Under the pieces are notes generated by a model. It saw nothing but the letters and a program-made list of their open reading frames with translations, had not been told where the DNA came from and did not search any database. From Chlamydoabsidia padenii (Eukaryota > Mucoromycota > Mucoromycetes > Mucorales > Cunninghamellaceae), in assembly GCA_025330725.1 (NCBI GenBank), contig JAIWND010000011.1:744001-808000 (forward strand): DNA of 64,000 nt, read 5' to 3'. Made by a program: the position numbers and the translations under genes. Below are positions 54,800 to 64,000 of this stretch, one piece after another (within the stretch, counting starts at the first letter, position 1; each line of letters starts with the position of its first letter).

Positions 54800-55440
54800 T
54801 ACATACTTTTTTTTTTACGAAAGTCGGGTTAAAACGGTCTTGAGGCTATACTGCTCCATACACGATACTTGGTACATTGGTGATTATGTAAACTTTGTTG
54901 GAAGTAGGCTAAGGAATGCACATGGTCACTTTTGTTCTGAGCATTACTTGTTCATTAAGGTAGTAGAGCACTCCTAAGATTCAAGGTGAGGGTAAGCGGG
55001 TTTTGAAGTAAGTTTTATCTTGTGTCAATTTTTCACTCTGCAACTTTTTTTTTACAAAAGTCAGGGTAAAACGATCTTGAGGCTGTATTGCTCCATACAC
55101 GCAATTGGTACATTGACCATTATGTAAAGTTTATTGGAAGTAGGCTAAGGAATGCTCATGGTCACTTTTATTATTAGCATCACTTGTCCATTGAGGCAAT
55201 AGAGCTCTTTAAAGATTCAAGGCGTGGGTAAGTGGGTTTTGAAATAAGTTTTGTCTTGTGTGTCAATTTTTCATTCTGTCACTTTTTTTTTAACATAAGT
55301 CAGGTTAAAACGATCTTGAGGCTATACTGCTCCATACAGTGGATTTGGTACAATGGCCATTATGTAAACTTTGTTGGAAATAGGCTATATTGTCCACATC
55401 GCCACTTTAATCATTAGCATCAGTTCACAATTGAGCGAGT
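54800..55440. repeat. Three tandem repeats of about 238 bp
   Basis: The core AAAACGRTCTTGAGGCTRTA starts at 54831, 55068 and 55307, a spacing of 237 and 239 bp. Each unit contains, in order, a T8-10 tract, AAGTCGGGTTAAAACG, CTGCTCCATACA, TTGGTACA, TATGTAAACTTTGTTGGAA, a TCACTTT..CATTA block and GGGTTTTGAARTAAGTTTT. The third unit decays at its 3' end. No coding frame runs through all copies. It could be a satellite, a non-coding RNA locus or a MITE cluster. Confidence 0.85.
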
Positions 55441-55582
55441 ATCATAGTGTTTTTCCAAAATTCCGTGCGCCTAGAATTTCCCTAACATTACCTCTCTAGC
55501 AACCTTTATCTCGATTGTTTTCAAGTTTGTTTGTTTTTAATTATCCTTATAAACACGTACTGAATTTGCGTTTGTCAAACAG

Positions 55583-55821
55583 CGCAAAGTACTAGGCAAT
55601 CACTACGAAATGGAGAGGCAAAGGCTGTAAATGAAGTTTCAAAAACCGAAACCTCGCTGGACGCCGTGAACGCTCTTGCCCTGTCGAATAACCAACGACT
55701 ATTTGATATGGATGCGCCAACAACACCATTGATGAACCTATTGAAATTCACACCAATCAAGCCAAAGAAATCATCATCCTGTGATGGTCTTGCAGAACTA
55801 GACCCTATGTCTCAATTATAG
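55583..55821 (+). pseudogene. Terminal exon-like fragment in duplication copy B
   Basis: Behind a CAAACAG acceptor, an open frame reads RQSLRNGEAKAVNEVSKTET, SLDAVNALALSNNQRLFDMD, LMNLLKFTPIKPKKSSSCDG, LAELDPMSQL and then TAG. The end corresponds to the 45-codon frame of copy A (SNNxR-FD..LLKxTPIKxxKxSSCDGLA). No upstream exon is identifiable, so it is either the last exon of an unseen gene or a relic. The two copies share protein-level similarity beyond their DNA anchors, which suggests that they once encoded a protein. Confidence 0.4.
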
Positions 55822-56480
55822 TAATAGTCCCCCTACCATATCACCCACACTAGTTTACCATTAGCGATACACTGCACCTTTAAATATATTGTGATAGTGT
55901 ACAGTAATAAATGAAATAAAGAATAAAGGCGAATATTTAGGGAAACTTGACCCTTTATACTTCATTCATGTTACTTGGTTTTAAATTTCGATTATATGTG
56001 TATGCATGATAACTCTGATCAAATAAAGTATGGGAAACTCGATCTATAAACACCAAGAGACTCATATTAGGTCAGCGAATAACATCAAACAGTTATGTCG
56101 GGCAGATTATGTCCTTTGTTAAGTATGGATATAGCTAATGGGCTACATTGTTTTTGGGCTCGGTGTTTAATTGTTTTCACTGGCGAACCTCGCATATAGC
56201 TAACCCTTTTTACGCCAGTGAAGTACCTGGCGGACTTTGAGGTGTTATTTGCAAATCCCGCTTTTTTCAATGGCGGGTTATACATTTGAAATCCCGAGTC
56301 TCAAGAATTTCCCAATCCAGGAAATAAAGTCTGACAGTCAGGGGTAGCTTATAAAAGAAAATATTCACGTTTGAAAAAAAAAAAGATCCCGAGTATTTTT
56401 ATCATGTTATAGCATGGTATGTGTACTGAGGTAACACCAGCTGCTTTACCTGTAACAATGAAGATCCATCTCCCTTGTAA
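55660..56480. repeat. Segmental duplication, copy B
   Basis: Counterpart of 53576-54660. Anchors occur in the same order: CCTGTGATGGTCTTGCAGA (55778-55796), CACTAGTTTACCATTAG (near 55847), ACCTGGCGGACTTTG (near 56226), TAGCATGGTA (near 56411) and CTGCTTTACCTGTAAC (near 56439). It contains the paired motif sites at about 56253 and 56285-56296. Confidence 0.6.
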
Positions 56481-56884
56481 TGATCGTTCTAAGAATGGAT
56501 TGGCGATGAACGTAATGACTCGAACAGGTACATTCTGTTTTTTTATACTGTATATAAACTTGGTGATTCTGAACAGCAAGGGGTCACTCTGCGTAAATAC
56601 CAATGATCATTACATACAAATCGGGAATACATATCATTTCGTGCTACCAACGATCTTAGTCCCATGGGTCCTGCTACTGAAGAACCCATGACAAGTTATC
56701 AACACTTTGAATGGCTACTTGGCTGAAAAAACCAACATAAAACGTTAAGGGTTTTCTTCCCAAAGCCCCTAAAGTTAACGAAAATGCTGATAATGCTAAG
56801 TAGAAGGATACTAGTGCCTTTACGAAGACTAAAGAGCCCGCCATGGCATACCCCGATGCATCGGGGGTTCGAAAATTGATCTAA

Positions 56885-56915
<31 letters not shown>

Positions 56916-57432
56916 GGGGGGGGGGGTCTTTTGATCTATGATCCCAAGAAAACCCTCGCTCCCAACTTGAACAATATGCTACTCATGGTGTTTCTCGTCA
57001 ATTCAATAGTGCTGATGTCGACCTTCAATATGGTTTTGCCTTGTCCTCTCTCGGTGCTACCTCTGGTTGGAATACATTAGCTGATCTTCACCCCATCCCT
57101 CTTATTTATCTTCTCTTTATATATTTATATATATATGTATCTCTTTGAGATCAGATTTTAGTAGGAAAAAAAAAGGAATCATATTTGTACCTCATTTGTC
57201 TGAAATAATAAAAGTCCTTGTTCTATCAAATTATGTCTTTGTGTCTCCTGAATGTAATCTCCAACGCTATGCATTCTATTGAAGGAGAGGAGGGGTAATG
57301 AGAATGTTAAAACAGAAAAGAAGATTTACGCCCTGAGCGGGATTTAAACTCAATTTCTTGACCACGCCTTAAAAAAGCGGAGAAAGGCGATTTCTTTTTT
57401 TTTCCCTTCTTTCTCTCCTCCCTCATCTTACC
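56481..57432. other. Gene-poor DNA with an ORF remnant
   Basis: A T33/G9 tract at about 56887-56928 is followed by an open frame 56948-57148 that reads ENPRSQLEQYATHGVSRQFN, SADVDLQYGFALSSLGATSG, WNTLADLHP before running into AT-repeat sequence and a stop. It looks like the last exon of a lost gene; the family is not recognised. The motif copy CGGGATTTAAA lies at 57338-57348, 85 bp upstream of the hydrolase gene. Confidence 0.45.
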
Positions 57433-58388
57433 ATGCAATCACAACTAATCTCCATCCTTCTACTCTTTCTACTCTCATTGGTGAATGCTGTTGAATTCAA
57501 AGGCACTTTATTCACCTACCACAATGCCACTCGACTGACCGCCTTTGAATCGGGTGCCACCAACAGCCACAAGGCGCTGATCTTTTTTGAAGGACTCACA
57601 GATGGTTATAATGGTGTGCCTTACCTCAGTGTCCTCAACGATGCCTTGGTGAAACTCGACTACTCGTTGATCCAAATCCAAACCACGTCTTTTTATCGCG
57701 GCTATGGTGCTTCCAATTTGGCGAACGATGCAAAGGAACTGGACTATTTGATCGATTACCTCAAGAAATACCGCAACAAGACACATTTTATCGTCATGGG
57801 CCATTCCACGGGCTGTCAAGATAGTTACTGGCATAATAAATATGGCAGGAACAAGGCGGCGGCCTACATCTTACAGGCCCCTGCATCTGATCGTGAATAC
57901 TATGCGGATGAATTCCCAGCGTACCCTGAACATTTGAAATTGGCTATCAAGATGCGTGAACAAAACCGTGGGTCGGAATGGATGCCTCGCTCTATTAGTG
58001 ATGTGCCTGTTACCGCTGATCGGTTCTTCTCATTGTATTCCCATGGGTAAGTAACGAAAAAAAAAAAGGAGTAATGACTAATGTATGTATGCGTGTTTTT
58101 TATTTTAGGGGCGATGATGATGTCTTCTCAACCGACTTGTCTGATAAAGAACTCGATCATCTTTATGTTAATGTCAATCAACCTATGATATTGATGCATG
58201 GTGAATTGGATGAATTTTATAGATCTTCCGTGCCTCAAATGGTGATTCTGAAACGTCTGCAAAAAGCTTGTCCTGCCATCAAACGCATCGCCGTGATTCC
58301 TGGTGCTACTCACAAAGTCGTCGATCCTCGAGCTCAAACTGTCTTGATTGATCATGTCACCTCTTTTATTAAATCAATTGATAATTAG
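57433..58388 (+). CDS. DUF1749-type alpha/beta hydrolase, secretory
   Basis: Exons 57433-58046 and 58109-58388 (phase 2) give 297 aa. The fold shows GTLFTYHNATRLTAFESGAT, ALIFFEGLTDGYNGVPYLSV, the nucleophile elbow GHSTGCQD (Ser in GHSTG), the acid strand LMHGELDEF and the catalytic His region IPGATHKV. This is the DUF1749 group that includes siderophore esterases of the SidJ type. Unlike most members it begins with a signal peptide (MQSQLISILLLFLLSLVNAV), so it is probably secreted or ER-located. The substrate is unknown; ferri-siderophore hydrolysis is only a suggestion. Confidence 0.85.
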
Positions 58389-59024
58389 ACATAGTAATTG
58401 TTTTTACATATACATAATAAAATAACGTCTCTCTCTTTTTTTCCTTGAATAACAACGTGTTTTTATTTGGTTGGGCTTTAACGAAATAGTGTGTGTAACG
58501 GCAACTTTGTAATGCAAAATCGGGCGGGATCTGAACATCGTTGGTGGTGCATTCACAAGCCCATTTGACAACAAAATGGCTTCTGCAAGTGATGAAGGTT
58601 GTGTCACATATGCGATGGCTAGCTGAGCAAGATACGCAGTTGGCTAAGCGAACGCTTCCTTTTTTTTTTTAAAAAAAAAGGGGGGGGGTAGGTCGGTTTA
58701 GAGACGGTTACTCCCGAGTAAACTATTGTCAGTGAAAATGAACATGCTGAGTAGCGTTTTTTTAAGAAGCTGATATTGGTTTCAGATAATACAAGGCAGA
58801 TTCTAAAAGATAGGTAAAGACAAAAAAACCGAAGTTCATGCAAAAAACATCCGCGGGATTTGAATTTCCACGTGGCGACCATCCTTTCCCCAGTCAATGT
58901 GCATACCTTTCAAATCCCCAATACACACACACACACACAATCCAAAGAAACAATAAAGACGATGATAAACGATTCCTATTTTATTTTATTGATAAAACAT
59001 AAAGTTGATAATATACCAAGTAAT
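58389..59024. other. Convergent intergenic region
   Basis: Between the stops of the hydrolase and eS10. Motif copies lie at about 58525 (CGGGATCTGAA), 58854-58864 (CGGGATTTGAA) and 58905 (TTCAAATCCCC). A T10-A9-G9 run lies at 58661-58688 and a CA run at 58922-58939. No gene seen. The presence of motif copies between convergent genes argues against a purely promoter role. Confidence 0.5.
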
Positions 59025-59740
59025 CTATTCGCGACGACCACGACCTACAAAAAAAAAAAAAAAAGTTAATAAGAGGGGTAACACATCAAGAGAATGAAAC
59101 CTTACCGAATCCACCACGGAATTCAGGCTTGAAGTCACCGGAAGCAGCTTCCTTGCGACGGTAATCATCACGATCACCACCACGGGGACCACGACCACCT
59201 TCACGGCCTTCACCGACTATATATGTAAAAAAAAAAAAGGTGGGGTCAATACATGTCAAGAGCGTCACCACCCAAAAAAAAAGTTAAAAACTTACAAGCA
59301 CGACGAGGAGCAGCAGGACGAGCAGCCTTCTTCAAGGTAGCAGGGACGATTTCAGTAGGCAAGTTAAGATCTATAAGCATAAAATAAAGGTGTTAAACCA
59401 ACTATATATATATTTTACAATCAGTGAAGACATACATTCACGGAGATAATCAATGCCTTCGTCAGTGAGGGTGTAGTAGTAGTATTGCCACGAGAATTGA
59501 GTCTTGACGTAACCCTTGGAGGTCAAGGATTGCATGGACTTGATGACTTCCAAATTGGGCACATCAATTTCGGGGTGCTTGGGGAGGTTAAAGTCCTTGG
59601 CAGCAACTAAGGCACCGTCTACAAAAGAGTTTTTTTTTTAAAAAAAAAACATTAGTAACTCCATGTGTTTTTGATGTTGGACTTGTACCTTTGAAGAGGG
59701 TTTCGTAAATGGCCTTTCGGTTTTCCTTTTGAATAAGCAT
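59025..59740 (-). CDS. RPS10: Small ribosomal subunit protein eS10
   Basis: Five exons (59740-59689, 59618-59436, 59370-59296, 59216-59106, 59044-59025) give 146 aa. The winged-helix core is [80 protein letters not shown] and [20 protein letters not shown], followed by an Arg/Gly-rich tail ([17 protein letters not shown]...GRGRRE). All are typical of eukaryotic S10 in the 40S head. The 5' leader has at least two probable non-coding introns (about 59914-59843 and 59817-59752), common in fungal ribosomal-protein genes. Confidence 0.95.
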
Positions 59741-60241
59741 AATGGGTAGTCTAATTAAGGAATGTGATGAGTGTGCGTGTTCCCTCCCCCCTAAAGTAAA
59801 CGTTTTTGACCTACCTTTAACACAAAACTCGAACGAATCCTACAAGTATATACAATAAAAGAAGAAGGATGGGTTAGTGGATGGATGGATGGATGGATGG
59901 ATGGTTGACTTACGGATGCTGTGGAGGAAGAGAAGGATTTTCTAAGGAATCGGCCCCGACCATCCAGTTTTTTTTTTTTTTTTTTTTTTTTTTTGCTTTC
60001 CCTGCAAATTCGCATCCCGCATTTTGAAATACCGCATATAAATTTTTTGATCATCATGTATAGACAAATGTGTTGTTTTATTATAAAAAAAGAAAAGAAT
60101 ACATTTATCTTGGTAACTAGTGTAATGTAATAATAAAGTAGACCCACACTGTGCCGGCAGTTTTTTGTTTTGTTTTTTGTTTTTGTTTTATACCTACTTT
60201 AACAATATACTGCCTAATCCCGATGTTTTCTGTTGGTGTCG
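59741..60241. other. RPS10 leader, promoter and downstream gene 3' end
   Basis: Holds the probable untranslated exons and introns of RPS10, an (ATGG)n run at 59878-59904 within one intron, a T run of about 24 at 59970-59993, and motif variants near 60013 (ATCCCGCATTTTGAAAT) and 60213 (AATCCCGATG). No gene seen. Confidence 0.5.
59878..59904. repeat. (ATGG)n microsatellite
   Basis: About six and a half uninterrupted ATGG units inside the inferred 5'UTR intron of RPS10. A similar (ATCC)n block lies in the leader of the uL16 gene at about 62506-62522. Confidence 0.9.
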
Positions 60242-61459
60242 TTATCGGTCATGATGCCACAAGTCCAGTTGTTCGATTTCTTTAGGGATAGATAGACTGG
60301 TGTGGAGTTGTTGAGTGAATTCCCGATAGGCTTGTTCCATGGCGTCATCATCATCATCCAGGGTATAATCCGAGGGTGCCTGAAGTAAGAGTTGTTCTAA
60401 AGAAGAGTGCTTCAAGTAGGTTCGCTGTGTCATATGTTGGAGTTCAGGGTCGATTTGATCATCGTCTATGATAGGAAGTGGTGGTAAGGGTGAGCTGGGT
60501 GGTGGACCTGAAGGTGGAGGAAGACAGGGCCATGATAAGACACTGGATTTCGCTCGTCGTGGTAAACTGGTGGATCGGATAAAGAGGGCAGAGTGCCGCG
60601 CCTTTTCACCAAACGTTATACTCGTCGTCGATGGGTTCCTGTGTGGTGTGGTCGACACTAATGATGGCCCCTGTTGTTGACCAGTACTTTCATCCATTTG
60701 TTGTTGCTGTTGAGCAATGCTTGCATCCATTTGCTGTTGTTGACGTTCCTGAGCCAATACTTCTGCCAAAATCGCCAATCTCCTTGTTTCCTCCTGACTG
60801 GATTCCAATTCACGACCAAGTGCCACAATCTGTTGTTCATACTTGCTCTTGTCGTCTTTGAGTTTCGCCAGTTCGTGTTGAAACATTCCAAGTTGCTGAA
60901 TCACCATATCTTGTTTCAAAACCAATGACGATAATTGTTGTACCTTGATTGATTCCAGCTCCTTTTGTTTCAACCCATCCTCCAACATGCGCTGTGTTGC
61001 CTGCTCCATTTCCAACTGTGCCGTCCGACTGGTCATCAAGTCTTGTTGAGTTTGGTGTAAAAGTACTTGCATCTGCCGATATTTGTCCACGAGTGTCTGG
61101 TGATTGTCGAGTTGGAATAGATCACTGTCTTGGTTAGCCAGCACATGACTGGTTGATGTCTTGAGTAGGGTATCATGAGAAGGTCGACCATGTGTTGTTG
61201 TGTCCGAAAACGATGATGATAAGTTGGGTGGTGGAAGTAAACCAAGAGTTGTTGACGACGAAGGTGACGGTATGGGAGGCATGATGTTGTCTTGAGACCT
61301 GAAGGTTTTGTTGAGTACCGAGACTACACCAAGACTCTTTAGACGTTGTAATTCTCGTTCCCTGTCCATATTTTGTCGATTAATGGTGCTGGTACTTTTT
61401 GATGGGACAGGTGAGCGTCGTGGTGATAAAGGTTTCGTATCAAGATGAGAAGCATCCAT
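60242..61459 (-). CDS. Coiled-coil protein, function unknown
   Basis: A single exon of 405 aa, starting MDASHLDTKPLSPRRSPVPS. Residues about 115-260 form a long predicted coiled coil (LVDKYRQMQVLLHQTQQDLM, LVLKQDMVIQQLGMFQHELA, LKDDKSKYEQQIVALGRELE) that ends in Gln-rich repeats. The flanks are Ser/Pro-rich and disordered; one has a proline-rich stretch (CLPPPSGPPPSSPLPPLP) that could bind SH3 or EVH1 domains. The C-terminus is acidic (DYTLDDDDDAMEQAYREF). I recognise no family. Cytoskeletal or polarity scaffolds often look like this, but that is only an analogy. Confidence 0.75.
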   Translation of the reverse strand: MDASHLDTKPLSPRRSPVPSKSTSTINRQNMDRERELQRLKSLGVVSVLNKTFRSQDNIMPPIPSPSSSTTLGLLPPPNLSSSFSDTTTHGRPSHDTLLKTSTSHVLANQDSDLFQLDNHQTLVDKYRQMQVLLHQTQQDLMTSRTAQLEMEQATQRMLEDGLKQKELESIKVQQLSSLVLKQDMVIQQLGMFQHELAKLKDDKSKYEQQIVALGRELESSQEETRRLAILAEVLAQERQQQQMDASIAQQQQQMDESTGQQQGPSLVSTTPHRNPSTTSITFGEKARHSALFIRSTSLPRRAKSSVLSWPCLPPPSGPPPSSPLPPLPIIDDDQIDPELQHMTQRTYLKHSSLEQLLLQAPSDYTLDDDDDAMEQAYREFTQQLHTSLSIPKEIEQLDLWHHDR

Positions 61460-61772
61460 GGAAGGTAGTCAAAAGTATACTTAAAGGAGTGGAGAGAGAA
61501 TAGTGAATGAGAGGAGTGGGGGGGGGTGGACTATAACAGTAGATAAATAGAAGAAGAAGAGTTAAAAAAAAATGTAAGACAAAGAGCAAATAAAAATGCG
61601 GGATTTGAATCTACATTTTCGCCATGCTGCATTCAATATACAAAGGCGTACACATATGGTCTGGTCCCAAGACTATAAATTCATGCATGAATGATGAAGA
61701 TGGTAACAAACAATTTATTATATTACAACAGCAACAAATAAAAAAGAAGTGACTAAACTATACTATACTAAT
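61460..61772. other. Intergenic region
   Basis: Upstream of the coiled-coil gene and downstream of uL16. One motif copy, CGGGATTTGAA, lies at 61599-61609. No gene seen. Confidence 0.5.
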
Positions 61773-62423
61773 TTAGACGCGAGAAGCCATATCAAAGTAC
61801 TTGGTAAGAGCACCCTTTTGAGGGACAAACTTGACGTAACAACCATCAGGAAGGAGCTTGCCTTCAGCACGGGCAGTAACATAGTCTTCACGAGCCAAGG
61901 GAGTGAAACCCCACTTCTTGGAGATGATGATCTTTTGTTGACCAGGGAACTTGTACTTGCATCGTCTCAAGGCTTCAATGACAGTAGCCTTGTTGGAATC
62001 CTTGGTGCGCACCGAGAAGATGATTTGACCAATGTTGACACGAGCCACCAAACCGTTGGGCTTACCGAAAGCACCACGCATACCAGTTTGCAATCTATCG
62101 GCACCAGCACAAGACAACATTTTGTTGATACGCACAACGTGGTAGGGGTGGACACGGATACGCATGTGGAAGGAATCCTTACCGGAGGTCTTGGTCATGT
62201 ACTTGTTACAACAGATACGGCCGGCTTCGAGGGCTTCGGCAGATAATTGTTCGTATTCGTTGGACACCAAATGGATACAGAGAGGGAAATCATCGACATG
62301 AGCCTTCTTGCGGCCTAAATCGTAGATTCTGATCTTGGCATCAGGGACACCACGGCAGTAACGAGACTTGGGGTAAGGCTTGTTCTTACAGTAACGGTAG
62401 CAACGAGCAGGACGACGACCCAT
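61773..62423 (-). CDS. RPL10: Large ribosomal subunit protein uL16
   Basis: A single coding exon of 216 aa, the usual length. [120 protein letters not shown] are all canonical for eukaryotic uL16 (Rpl10/Qsr1), a late-joining 60S protein near the peptidyl-transferase centre that is needed for Nmd3 release. A leader intron is probable, with a GTAAGT donor at about 62622 and an acceptor directly before the ATG after an A/T tract. No defects seen. Confidence 0.97.
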   Translation of the reverse strand: MGRRPARCYRYCKNKPYPKSRYCRGVPDAKIRIYDLGRKKAHVDDFPLCIHLVSNEYEQLSAEALEAGRICCNKYMTKTSGKDSFHMRIRVHPYHVVRINKMLSCAGADRLQTGMRGAFGKPNGLVARVNIGQIIFSVRTKDSNKATVIEALRRCKYKFPGQQKIIISKKWGFTPLAREDYVTARAEGKLLPDGCYVKFVPQKGALTKYFDMASRV

Positions 62424-62774
62424 GGCTTTTTTTTTTAAAAAAAAAAAAAAAAAAAAAGAGAACGTTAATTAGTATAGAGTTGTTTACATTTTCAAACCAA
62501 ATCATCCATCCATCCATCCATTTGTTCATCCATTTGTTTATCCATTCCCATGTTGTTAAATATATATATTTATAGCATCGAACGGATCCATATCTATCTG
62601 TCATTACACCATGACTTACCAAGTACAAATAATGGAAAAGAGGAAGAATCAAATGGTTTGACAGGGAATCCGACACTTTGATGGCAATATTGAAATCCCG
62701 ATCCAATGAATGTAAACCCCGACCATTTGGTACCTGGATTTTTTTAAACAAGAGAGAGGGTTTTATTTATTTAT
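62424..62774. other. uL16 leader and promoter
   Basis: Contains the probable 5'UTR intron with an (ATCC)n block (62506-62522). Two motif copies lie at 62690-62700 (TTGAAATCCCG) and about 62711-62719 (AAACCCCGA), 270-290 bp from the start codon. Confidence 0.5.
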
Positions 62775-63430
62775 TTAAAAAAGTGAATATTCTAAATAAT
62801 CAACAAACTTCAAATTCTTGATATCTTGACATAGGAAGACAACCATGCCATGATTCTTGATTGGAGACACACAAGACCGGACCCGTGCATCACCAAGCCG
62901 CGATGAAGAGAATTTGTCGAATATGTTGTTCTTGAAACAATCCATCTTGATCACTCCGCGTCCACCTTGTACATGACCAGTTGTTATCGAGTAGAGTGCA
63001 GAGTAGTGTTTGAGCTCGGCGCATTGTTCAACGGGCGGTTGTAGAGTACACCTCTTTAATCTAGTATGAGACATGTCTATAAAAGTGATGCTGCTTGGCT
63101 TGAGCAAGCTATTGACATTCAGACCCGGTGACAATGGAATGGTACATGGGGTTTTCCAGACAAAAAGTTCTCCTATGGGGAGTAGGTTGGGTTGGCGGCA
63201 ACAATCAGAGATCCAGGTAAATAGTTCCATCGATTTCACCCAGACGCCAGACAGCATAAGTTTATAAAGCGGATGGTGAGCGTAGTGTATTCCATGAAGA
63301 GTCGACCAAACGAAGAGAGGCATAACTGAATTCAGGGAGGTAATCGAGTATCAAGTCAAGTACCTCTTGAAGAAGATGACTGAGTTGACGAAGCACAATT
63401 AATTGAGATGTGAGGAGGGAAAGACATGCT
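62775..63430 (-). pseudogene. Decayed F-box / LRR gene
   Basis: Reading leftward, one frame gives an F-box: QLIVLRQLSHLLQEVLDLIL, DYLPEFSYASLRLVDSSWNT, LRSPSAL and then a stop near 63268. A different frame then stays open to 62775 (182 codons from 63323) with LRR-like text: LLKPSSITFIDMSHTRLKRC, HYSALYSITTGHVQGGRGVI, NHGMVVFLCQDIKNLKFVDY. The only nearby ATG (63429, MSFPPHIS) is in a third frame. No GT-AG pair reconciles these frames, so at least one frameshift and a lost start are likely. The family is the same type as the intact F-box gene at 15.4-16.2 kb. Confidence 0.5.
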
Positions 63431-64000
63431 TTTTTTAGAGTAAGGGGATTCCTTTTGACACTCGATTCGGGGTTTTAAATTGCAACCTCGATTTTCTTTT
63501 GTTTCAAATTGCATAAAGGGGCGGGGTTTACAAATTGTATGCGTTTTCATTATGTTTTAGATAGACTTGCCATCTTCATGTCTAAGACTTTATGTCATGA
63601 GTTTGATTACGTTTAACTCCTTCAGCCAGCGACGTCAGTCTCATGTGTTTGATCTCTTCACATACATACAAAAAAAAAAAAGAGTCCTTGAACAAATACT
63701 AATCATGTATATAAAATGAAGTTGTATGCGTTTGGATAGATCTGGCAACTCGCCATGATGTTTAAAGATCGACCAGGGGATGCAAAGGAAGAGGGGAAAC
63801 GGGTAATGTTTATAGCCATGTTGACCGGGTACCAGATATCTTCCGTAAACGAGATTTTTGAATAACCGCTCAAGTGTAACCCCTTTCCCTCTCAAGTGAT
63901 ATCAGTTCATAATAGTGCCACCATCAGATTGTATCCATCTTGTTTTGAGCACACGTGGTGTCGCCAGCCAACCATCTTTGATATAAAACCGTCATCCGGA
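63431..64000. other. Window end, no gene recognised
   Basis: Contains the motif variants CGGGGTTTTAAA (63468-63479) and CGGGGTTTACAAA (about 63523). A leftward 84-codon frame at 63641-63895 includes an A tract and shows no family resemblance, so it is not called. A gene entering from beyond the window cannot be excluded. Confidence 0.4.

Noticed and set aside
60000..60150. 118-codon leftward open frame with poly-Lys near the RPS10 promoter
   Set aside because: Driven by a T24 tract and microsatellite; overlaps the RPS10 untranslated leader.
63641..63895. 84-codon leftward open frame at the window end
   Set aside because: Contains an A-tract-encoded Phe run, no start context or family match; could be part of a gene beyond the edge but cannot be supported.

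Overview
The window is nuclear DNA from an early-diverging filamentous fungus, most likely a Mucoromycota/Mucorales species. This rests on AT-rich intergenic DNA with long A/T homopolymers, many short (about 55-110 bp) GT-AG introns with CTAAC-like branch points, and Mucorales-style genes: a DUF8032-type regulator, a CSL/RBP-J factor, an AreA-like GATA factor, an HSF factor and an Elp6-type Elongator subunit. No bacterial, viral or organellar segment was recognised. I rebuilt exon structures by hand from splice signals, reading phase and family similarity. No searches were run, so family names come from pattern recognition.

Layout. 0-8.4 kb: an edge-truncated hypothetical gene, SEC61 alpha, a type I membrane protein, a small coiled-coil protein, CRIPT, a zinc-ribbon protein and a Fus3/Kss1-type MAP kinase. 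9-17 kb: an AreA-like GATA factor, a possible RNA polymerase I factor (Rrn11/TAF1A-like), ELP6, SYF2 and an F-box protein. 17-24 kb: the mitochondrial i-AAA protease YME1, a secreted Kre9-like protein, a 57-aa spliced secreted or membrane peptide, a five-exon YdcZ/DUF606 transporter and an HSF-type factor. 25-33 kb: a DUF8032 protein, BolA, a Rho3-like GTPase and a three-RRM Pub1/TIA-1 protein. 34-41 kb: RPB1. 41.7-45 kb: UBA2 (SUMO E1) and a peroxiredoxin-like protein without its peroxidatic cysteine. 45-50.7 kb: a CSL factor, a secreted Kex2-processed repeat precursor and a single-pass membrane protein. 50.7-57.4 kb: a gene-poor stretch with a gene relic, an SH3 protein, a diverged segmental duplication and 238-bp tandem repeats. 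57.4-63.4 kb: a DUF1749 hydrolase, ribosomal proteins eS10 and uL16, a coiled-coil protein and a decayed F-box/LRR gene.

The most striking feature is the 3' half of RPB1. After the core exons, sixteen consecutive micro-exons of exactly 21 nt each encode one C-terminal-domain heptad (SYSPSSP). All are separated by introns at the same phase-2 position in a proline codon. Skipping any of them removes whole heptads in frame. Retaining 14 of the 17 introns gives a TAA immediately after a complete heptad. CTD length is therefore, in principle, set by splicing.

A second pattern is a short element (consensus near TTYAAAYCCCG, reverse CGGGRTTTRAA) in almost every intergenic gap, in divergent promoters and also between convergent genes. 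It is a candidate genome-wide regulatory or insulator site. Also notable are two GC-AG introns, the repeat peptide precursor and the catalytically dead peroxiredoxin.
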